From Streptomyces sp. NBC_00306 (GTDB taxonomy: Bacteria > Actinomycetota > Actinomycetes > Streptomycetales > Streptomycetaceae): a stretch of DNA of 64,000 nt. The stretch lies in contig NZ_CP108032.1 in the NCBI RefSeq assembly GCF_036169555.1, forward strand, positions 1,302,001 to 1,366,000. The letters are read 5' to 3'. The position numbers and the translations under genes were made by a program. This document shows positions 59,620 to 64,000 of the stretch, piece by piece. Each line of letters begins with the position of its first letter. The first letter of the stretch is position 1. The notes below the pieces were generated by a model, which searched no databases, was not told the DNA's origin, and saw only the letters and a list, made by a program, of their open reading frames with translations.

Positions 59620-59772
59620 TCACAGGAGGAACAGATCGTGCACGGCTGCCATGAGCAGCAGGATGCCGATCACCGTCAGAAAGATCATCAGGGGCGGCTG
59701 GGAGAGCGCGAAGAGACAGCCTCGCGGCTCTTGCGGCGGTGCGGGGGCCTCGCCCCGGGAGGTATCGACCAT
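59620..59772 (-). CDS. 50-residue single-pass membrane protein
   Basis: Found by reading the minus strand: ATG 59772 to TGA 59620, 50 residues, beginning MVDTSRGEAPAPPQEPRGC. A polar Pro-rich head (1-18) and one hydrophobic helix (about 24-43, with PPLMIFLTVIGILLLM) ending in HDLFLL. The third codon positions are mostly G/C as for real genes. Ribosome site weak (GAG adjacent). Function unknown. Convergent with the CGNR gene. Confidence 0.7.
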   Translation of the reverse strand: MVDTSRGEAPAPPQEPRGCLFALSQPPLMIFLTVIGILLLMAAVHDLFLL

Positions 59773-59941
59773 CTCGGGGTGATGATGACGCAGTACGGGC
59801 CGCCGTGATCGAGCAACACGCCCCGCGACTTTGGGAGTTCATCCGTTCCCGTGGTCCCGGGGACCCGATCCCCTGTTGCCGCGGGACCCGGTCCCCGGCC
59901 CGCCCGTGTTCCCGCGCGCGGCACCGGTTCAGATGCCGTGC

Positions 59942-60394
59942 TCAGATGCCGTGCTTCTTCAGGATCGCCTCGATGTCGCTGAAGTCCTCGCCGGTGCCGG
60001 CCGCCTCCTTGGGCTTCTTCGCCGAGGGGCGGGCCGCCGGGGTGGCACCCTGCCCCAGAGAGGGCGCGGACGCCGCGGGTGCGACGGCCTCGCGCTGGGC
60101 CGCGGCCCTGGCCGCCTTGCGCTCCTTACGGGTGCCGCCCGAGCGCCGTTCGACGGCGCGGGTCGTCAGGAACAGCAGCCAGGCGGCGCCCAGCAGCCCG
60201 AAGCCGATCCAGGCGGTGAGGCTGAAGGCGGTGTCGACGGCCCACTCGACGGCGCCGGTCAGCACCAGGCCGATGGGGACCAGCGAGTAGGCGGCGATCC
60301 TGGTGGCCGCGAGGAATCGCTTGCGGTACGCCGTGATGGCGGCGATGCCCAGGCCCGCCGCGGACACCGCGGAGCAAATGGTCTCGGCAATCAT
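59942..60394 (-). CDS. Unknown membrane protein with charged C-terminal tail
   Basis: 150 residues from ATG 60394 with GGAGG upstream. Three hydrophobic segments (about 3-20, 28-45 and 52-75), then a basic, Ala-rich tail and a short C-terminal helix-like end, EDFSDIEAILKKHGI. The stop region carries a tandem 13-base duplication (59929-59954, TCAGATGCCGTGC twice). Function unknown. Confidence 0.85.
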   Translation of the reverse strand: MIAETICSAVSAAGLGIAAITAYRKRFLAATRIAAYSLVPIGLVLTGAVEWAVDTAFSLTAWIGFGLLGAAWLLFLTTRAVERRSGGTRKERKAARAAAQREAVAPAASAPSLGQGATPAARPSAKKPKEAAGTGEDFSDIEAILKKHGI

Positions 60395-60562
60395 CCGGTC
60401 CTCCAGGCTTCGGCGGGCATGGGCGGTTACGTCCCCCTCCATCCTGCACCGCACGGCGGCAAAGCGGCCACGGTCGGGTGCGACCTCAGGGAGATCTCCG
60501 GGACGGGCTCCTCCCCAGGTCCCGGTTGGGTGGTGCCGCGGCGGGCTGGGAGACTGGACCCC

Positions 60563-61090
60563 ATGAGCGACTCCACCACCGCCCGCCCCGTCGTCCTGGA
60601 CGTCTGGTGCGAGCTCCAGTGCCCCGACTGCCGCAGCTCCCTCGACGATCTGCGGGCCCTGCGCGAGCGCTACGGCGACCGGCTGGAACTGCGGCTGCGG
60701 CACTTCCCCCTGGAGAAGCACGCGTACGCCTTCGCCGCCGCCCAGGCCGCCGAGGAGGCAGCCGAGCAGGGGCAGGGCTGGCCGTACACGGAGGCCGTAC
60801 TCGCCCACGTGGGACGCCTCGGCCGTGAGGGTGAGGCCTTCCTCGTCGAGACCGCACGTGAACTGGGCCTGGACGCCGAGGAGTTCGACACCGCGCTCAT
60901 CGACGGCCGGCACATCCTCATCGTCGACGCCGACCAGGCCGAGGGCAAGGCGATCGGTGTGACGGGCACCCCGACGTATGTCGTCGGCGGCGAGCGGCTC
61001 GACGGCGGCAAGAGCCAGGAGGGGCTGCGCGCACGCGTCGAGGAGATCGTCGACCGGCTCCTCGCCGAGCAATCCTCGGGCGCCGCCTAG
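60563..61090 (+). CDS. DsbA-family thioredoxin-fold protein
   Basis: 175 residues from ATG 60563. The thioredoxin-fold active site is C20-P-D-C23, with an additional C16; the late cis-Pro loop is VTGTPTYVV. No signal peptide, so cytosolic, closer to FrnE/2-hydroxychromene isomerase-like DsbA proteins. Substrate unknown. Convergent with the GNAT gene (16-base gap). Confidence 0.9.
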   Translation: MSDSTTARPVVLDVWCELQCPDCRSSLDDLRALRERYGDRLELRLRHFPLEKHAYAFAAAQAAEEAAEQGQGWPYTEAVLAHVGRLGREGEAFLVETARELGLDAEEFDTALIDGRHILIVDADQAEGKAIGVTGTPTYVVGGERLDGGKSQEGLRARVEEIVDRLLAEQSSGAA

Positions 61091-61106
61091 GAAGTGTCCC
61101 GGCCGG

Positions 61107-61946
61107 CTACAGCAGCGGCTTGGTGAAGTTGACGCCTGTCGTCTCGTAGCCGAGCGAGGTGTAGAGACCGAGCGCCGGGGCGTTGCCGGCGAAGACGTGC
61201 AGTCCGAGCAGCCGCGTGCCGGACTCCAGCGCGCCCTGCTCGGCACGCAGCATGAGTGAACGTCCGTGGCCCCGACCGCGGTGCGCCTCGGCCACGGCCA
61301 CGTCGTACACGTACGCACCCTCCTCGCCGGGACGCACCTCGCGCCGTCCGACGAACAGATGGCCGACGACCTCGCCCTGCCGGACGAGGACCTCCAGGCG
61401 CACACCCGGTGTGGCGAGGCCCTCGGGCAGGCTTCTGTGCCTGTCGGCGTCGGCCTTGGCGCGCGCCTCGGCGACCGTCAGGCCGCGCTCCGACCAGCTG
61501 GTGACGTAGTCCTCGTGCTGAACGTCCCACCAGGTACGGAACTCCGGCTCGGTCATGGGCCGTGCCTCGACGCCCTCGGGAAGCGCGGGCGGCTCGGCGG
61601 CGAGGGTCTTGAGCATGTTGCGGCTGCGCTCGGTGTAGCCGAGGGCGGCGGTCAGCCGGGTGGCCTCGACCGCTTCCGGCGGTACGGACACCGTCACCTG
61701 CGAGCAGCCCCAGCCCCGCAGGACTTCCTCGGCGGCGAGCGCGGCAACCGTGCCGCGACCGCGGCGCCGGTCCGCATCGTCGATGCCGAGCGAGCGGACG
61801 GTTCCCGCCCTCGGCCCGAGCGCGGGCAGGGTGGCGATCTCGACGGAGCCGACGGGACGGCTGTTGACGCAGACCACGAAGGTCCGCGACTGGGCGCCGT
61901 CCGCCTCGTGCTGCAACGGCCCGGTCGGCCGCAGGGTGGTGGTCAT
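61107..61946 (-). CDS. Tandem GNAT N-acetyltransferase
   Basis: 279 residues from ATG 61946. Two GNAT folds: an N-terminal one with SLGIDDADRRRGRGTVAALA (about 53-72) and a C-terminal one with VAVAEAHRGRGHGRSLM (about 223-239), both carrying the R/Q-x-x-G-x-G/A acetyl-CoA loop. Mycothiol synthase is a double-GNAT enzyme, but the signature here is not enough to assign it; substrate unknown. Confidence 0.88.
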   Translation of the reverse strand: MTTTLRPTGPLQHEADGAQSRTFVVCVNSRPVGSVEIATLPALGPRAGTVRSLGIDDADRRRGRGTVAALAAEEVLRGWGCSQVTVSVPPEAVEATRLTAALGYTERSRNMLKTLAAEPPALPEGVEARPMTEPEFRTWWDVQHEDYVTSWSERGLTVAEARAKADADRHRSLPEGLATPGVRLEVLVRQGEVVGHLFVGRREVRPGEEGAYVYDVAVAEAHRGRGHGRSLMLRAEQGALESGTRLLGLHVFAGNAPALGLYTSLGYETTGVNFTKPLL

Positions 61947-61988
61947 CAGGGGTGTTCTACCTGCCCGGCGGCCGTCCGTCACGGGGTT

Positions 61989-62819
61989 TTACGGAGCCTT
62001 CGGATCGAGATCGGCCGCCGCACGCTCCGCGAACACCCGCATGGCCTTCGCGGTGACCGGGCCGGGGGCGTCCGTGAGCTCGCGTCCGTCGACCCGGTGA
62101 ACGGCCTGGACGTCGCGCAGCGTGGACGTGAGGAAGACCTCCTCGGCCCGCTCCAGCACGTCGAACGGCAGGTCCGTCTCCTTGGCACCGGTCCAGTCGG
62201 CCGTCAGGGCGCGGGTGATGCCCGCCAGACAGCCGGAGGCCACGGGCGGGGTGTGCAGCTCTCCGTCGACGACGACGAAGACGTTGGACCCGGTGCCCTC
62301 GCAGAGCTGTCCGACCGTGTTGGCGAACAGCGCCTCGGACGCGCCGTGCTCGGACGCGCGGGCGAGCGCGACGACGTTCTCCGCGTACGAGGTGGTCTTG
62401 AGGCCGGTCAGCGCGCCGCGCTCGTTGCGCGTCCAGGGCACGGTGATCACGGCCGTCGTGTCCTTGCGGCGCTTGGTCTCACCGAGGGCGACGACCAGCG
62501 TCGGGCCGGCGGTGCCACGGTCGGAGCCGAGGGGTGAGACGCCGCCGGTGTAGGTGATGCGCAGCCGGCCGAGCGCCATCGGGTTGGCGTCCAGCACGGC
62601 GGCGCAGGCTCGGCGCACCTCGTCGTGGTCCGGCTCGGGAAGACCGAGACCGGCGGCGGAGCGGCTCATCCGTTCGAGGTGGAGCGTGAGCGCGAAGGGC
62701 TGCCCGTGGACGGCCTTGACCGTCTCGAAGATGCCGTCGCCGACGGTGAGACCGTGGTCGAACACCGAGACCCGCGCCTCGTCGGCGTCCCGCAGTCCTC
62801 CGCCTAGCCAGAGCTTCAT
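61989..62819 (-). CDS. Class IV PLP aminotransferase, probable aminodeoxychorismate lyase
   Basis: 276 residues. The PLP lysine is in GLKTTSYAENVVA, and LCEGTGSNVFVV is the class IV cofactor motif. Adjacent to pabB with an ATGA overlap, so it most likely cleaves aminodeoxychorismate to p-aminobenzoate and pyruvate (PabC). Start ATG 62819 at MKLWLGGG; earlier codons do not fit. Confidence 0.9.
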   Translation of the reverse strand: MKLWLGGGLRDADEARVSVFDHGLTVGDGIFETVKAVHGQPFALTLHLERMSRSAAGLGLPEPDHDEVRRACAAVLDANPMALGRLRITYTGGVSPLGSDRGTAGPTLVVALGETKRRKDTTAVITVPWTRNERGALTGLKTTSYAENVVALARASEHGASEALFANTVGQLCEGTGSNVFVVVDGELHTPPVASGCLAGITRALTADWTGAKETDLPFDVLERAEEVFLTSTLRDVQAVHRVDGRELTDAPGPVTAKAMRVFAERAAADLDPKAP

Positions 62820-63874
62820 CCCACTGTCCTTCCGCCGGTCACGTACGCCCCCGACGCTACCGCGAGCAGGCGCGACGCCTTGAGTTCGGTCTCGTCCCAC
62901 TCGCGTTCGGGGTCGGAACCCCAGGTGATACCCGCACCGGTGCCGAACCGCAGGACCGGGCCGCCGGGCGGGGTCCGGTCGATCCAGAACGTCCGTATGC
63001 CGACTGCCAGCTCACCGGTTCCCCGGTCGGCGTCGACCCAGCCGACCCCTCCGCAGTACGGCCCCCGCGGTGCGGTCTCCAGCGCGTCGATGATCTTCAG
63101 CGCACTGGACTTGGGGGCTCCGGTCACCGAGCCGGGCGGGAAGGTCGCCTCCAGCAACGCCTGCCAGCCGTCCTTCGGCCCGAGCTCGCCGCGTACGGTC
63201 GAGACGAGATGCACCAGCCCCGGGTGGGCCTCGATCTCGCAGAGCGCCGGGACGGAGACGGTGCCGGTGGCGCAGACGCGGCCGAGGTCGTTGCGCACGA
63301 GGTCGACGATCATGACGTTCTCGGCGTGGTCCTTCTCCAGCAGGTCCTCGGGGGTCCGGCCGGTGCCCTTGATCGGCCCGGACTCGACCACGGCGCCGTC
63401 GCGCCGCAGATAGAGCTCGGGCGACGCGGTGGCGATCTCCACGCCGTGGCCGGGCAGCCGAATCGTTCCGGCAAAGGGAGCCGGGTTGCCCCGCGCGAGG
63501 AGTGCGGTCAGGGCGTCGACATCGGCTGCGGCCGGGTCGGGCAGCGGCGCCGACAGGATCCGGCAGAGATTGGCCTGATACACCTCGCCGGCCGCGATGT
63601 GCTCGCGGATGCGCCGGACTCCGGCGGTGTATCCGGCGCGGTCCAGCGACGAGGTCCAGTCGTCCGCGGTGGGACCGCGCCACTGCCCGGGGACCGGCGC
63701 GGGCACCGGCTCCGTCCGTACGTCACCGAAGCGCGCGCAGGTCAGAGTGCCCTCGAAGTCCGCGACGACGGCCCAGAAGCCGGCGGAGTCGAGGGCTTCG
63801 GGGTCGCTGGTGACATCCCGGAGGTCCGTGGCGATGAGTCGCCCGAAGCGGGCCAGAGGAGCGAGGTCGTGCAC
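62816..63874 (-). CDS. pabB: Chorismate-binding enzyme, aminodeoxychorismate synthase component I
   Basis: 352 residues from GTG 63874 (HDLAPLARFGRL); a codon at 63922 also fits the frame, but its residues look non-coding and neither site has a clear ribosome motif. The chorismate-family motifs PIKGTGRT, DLVRNDLGRV and FPPGSVTGAPK are in order. It is shorter than full TrpE-like PabB and has no glutaminase domain. With the next gene it makes p-aminobenzoate for folate. Confidence 0.9.
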   Translation of the reverse strand: MHDLAPLARFGRLIATDLRDVTSDPEALDSAGFWAVVADFEGTLTCARFGDVRTEPVPAPVPGQWRGPTADDWTSSLDRAGYTAGVRRIREHIAAGEVYQANLCRILSAPLPDPAAADVDALTALLARGNPAPFAGTIRLPGHGVEIATASPELYLRRDGAVVESGPIKGTGRTPEDLLEKDHAENVMIVDLVRNDLGRVCATGTVSVPALCEIEAHPGLVHLVSTVRGELGPKDGWQALLEATFPPGSVTGAPKSSALKIIDALETAPRGPYCGGVGWVDADRGTGELAVGIRTFWIDRTPPGGPVLRFGTGAGITWGSDPEREWDETELKASRLLAVASGAYVTGGRTVG

Positions 63875-63949
63875 GTCTGCGAGTCTATGACCGGTGCGGA
63901 TGTGCTGCTGCGGCCCGAACACACGTCAGCACGCTGCGGAAACGCGTTT

Positions 63950-63977
63950 TTGTGCTGGACCAGTAATCCGCTAGAGT
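63950..63977 (+). promoter_or_regulatory. Predicted promoter firing out of the right edge
   Basis: TTGTGC (63950-63955) and TAGAGT (63972-63977), 16 bases apart, on the plus strand; the gene it serves lies beyond the window. The remaining 63875-64000 bases show no gene. Confidence 0.45.
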
Positions 63978-64000
63978 TCAACACGTCGCCGGGACACGTC

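Overview
This 64-kb window is high-GC actinobacterial DNA and is almost certainly a Streptomyces chromosome arm-proximal core segment. Two genes settle the genus: bldD (3075-3575), with the c-di-GMP-binding motif RGD-X8-RQDD, and the sporulation gene ssgB (58401-58814). From memory, the gene order follows the Streptomyces coelicolor block that runs from pyrC through bldD (SCO1489), alaS, relA and ruvABC to ssgB (SCO1541). I see no insertion sequence, prophage, CRISPR array, secondary-metabolite cluster or replication origin.

Layout. (1) 1-2877, minus: pyrR-pyrB-pyrC (pyrC runs off the left edge), with a candidate PyrR-binding loop beside the pyrR ribosome binding site. (2) 3010-3638, plus: bldD, with a BldD-like box over its own predicted start point and a strong terminator. 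(3) 3878-10477, minus: nusB, efp, an M24 peptidase homologue with altered active-site residues, a proline-rich P-loop protein, and the shikimate cluster aroQ-aroB-aroK-aroC joined by 4-bp overlaps. (4) 10478-17557, minus: aroE, mltG, ruvX, alaS and two small envelope-type proteins, mostly overlapping or nearly so. (5) 17716-21462: a STAND/TPR ATPase without a DNA-binding domain, rpsD, and a DUF2470 gene behind a near-consensus iron box. (6) 21485-30882: rarA, a VKOR homologue, hisS, an MBL hydrolase, a cyclophilin, a DUF349 gene behind a structured leader, and relA. (7) 30977-39968, minus: apt, secF, secD, yajC, ruvB, ruvA, ruvC, yebC, pdxT, pdxS. (8) 40178-43594, minus: a LemA-like protein and the phosphatidylinositol mannoside set (PimA-like, acyltransferase, CDP-alcohol phosphotransferase). 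(9) 43862-51289: an EF-G-like GTPase with degenerate motifs, an unknown membrane protein, an Ap4A-phosphorylase-like HIT protein, a K+ channel and thrS. (10) 51417-57670: a DUF4365 nuclease-fold gene with an unknown partner, a divergent DEDDh exonuclease, and two identical tRNA-Val(CAC) genes flanking an SRPBCC gene and a large membrane protein. (11) 57749-63874: a PGPGW protein, ssgB, a CGNR regulator, a 50-aa membrane protein, a DsbA-like protein, a double-GNAT protein and pabC-pabB.

How the genes fit together. Most encode housekeeping functions: pyrimidine, aromatic amino acid, folate and PLP supply; translation (alaS, hisS, thrS, rpsD, efp, tRNA-Val); protein export (secDF-yajC); recombination (ruvABC, rarA); envelope lipids; and the stringent response (relA with apt). 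These sit beside developmental regulators (bldD, ssgB). Novelty is most likely in regulation and orphan proteins rather than in an accessory island. The best leads are the DUF349 leader with mutually exclusive stems, the iron box between rpsD and the DUF2470 gene, the PyrR-type leader, the two homologues with altered active sites (M24 and EF-G-like), and the DUF4365 neighbourhood.
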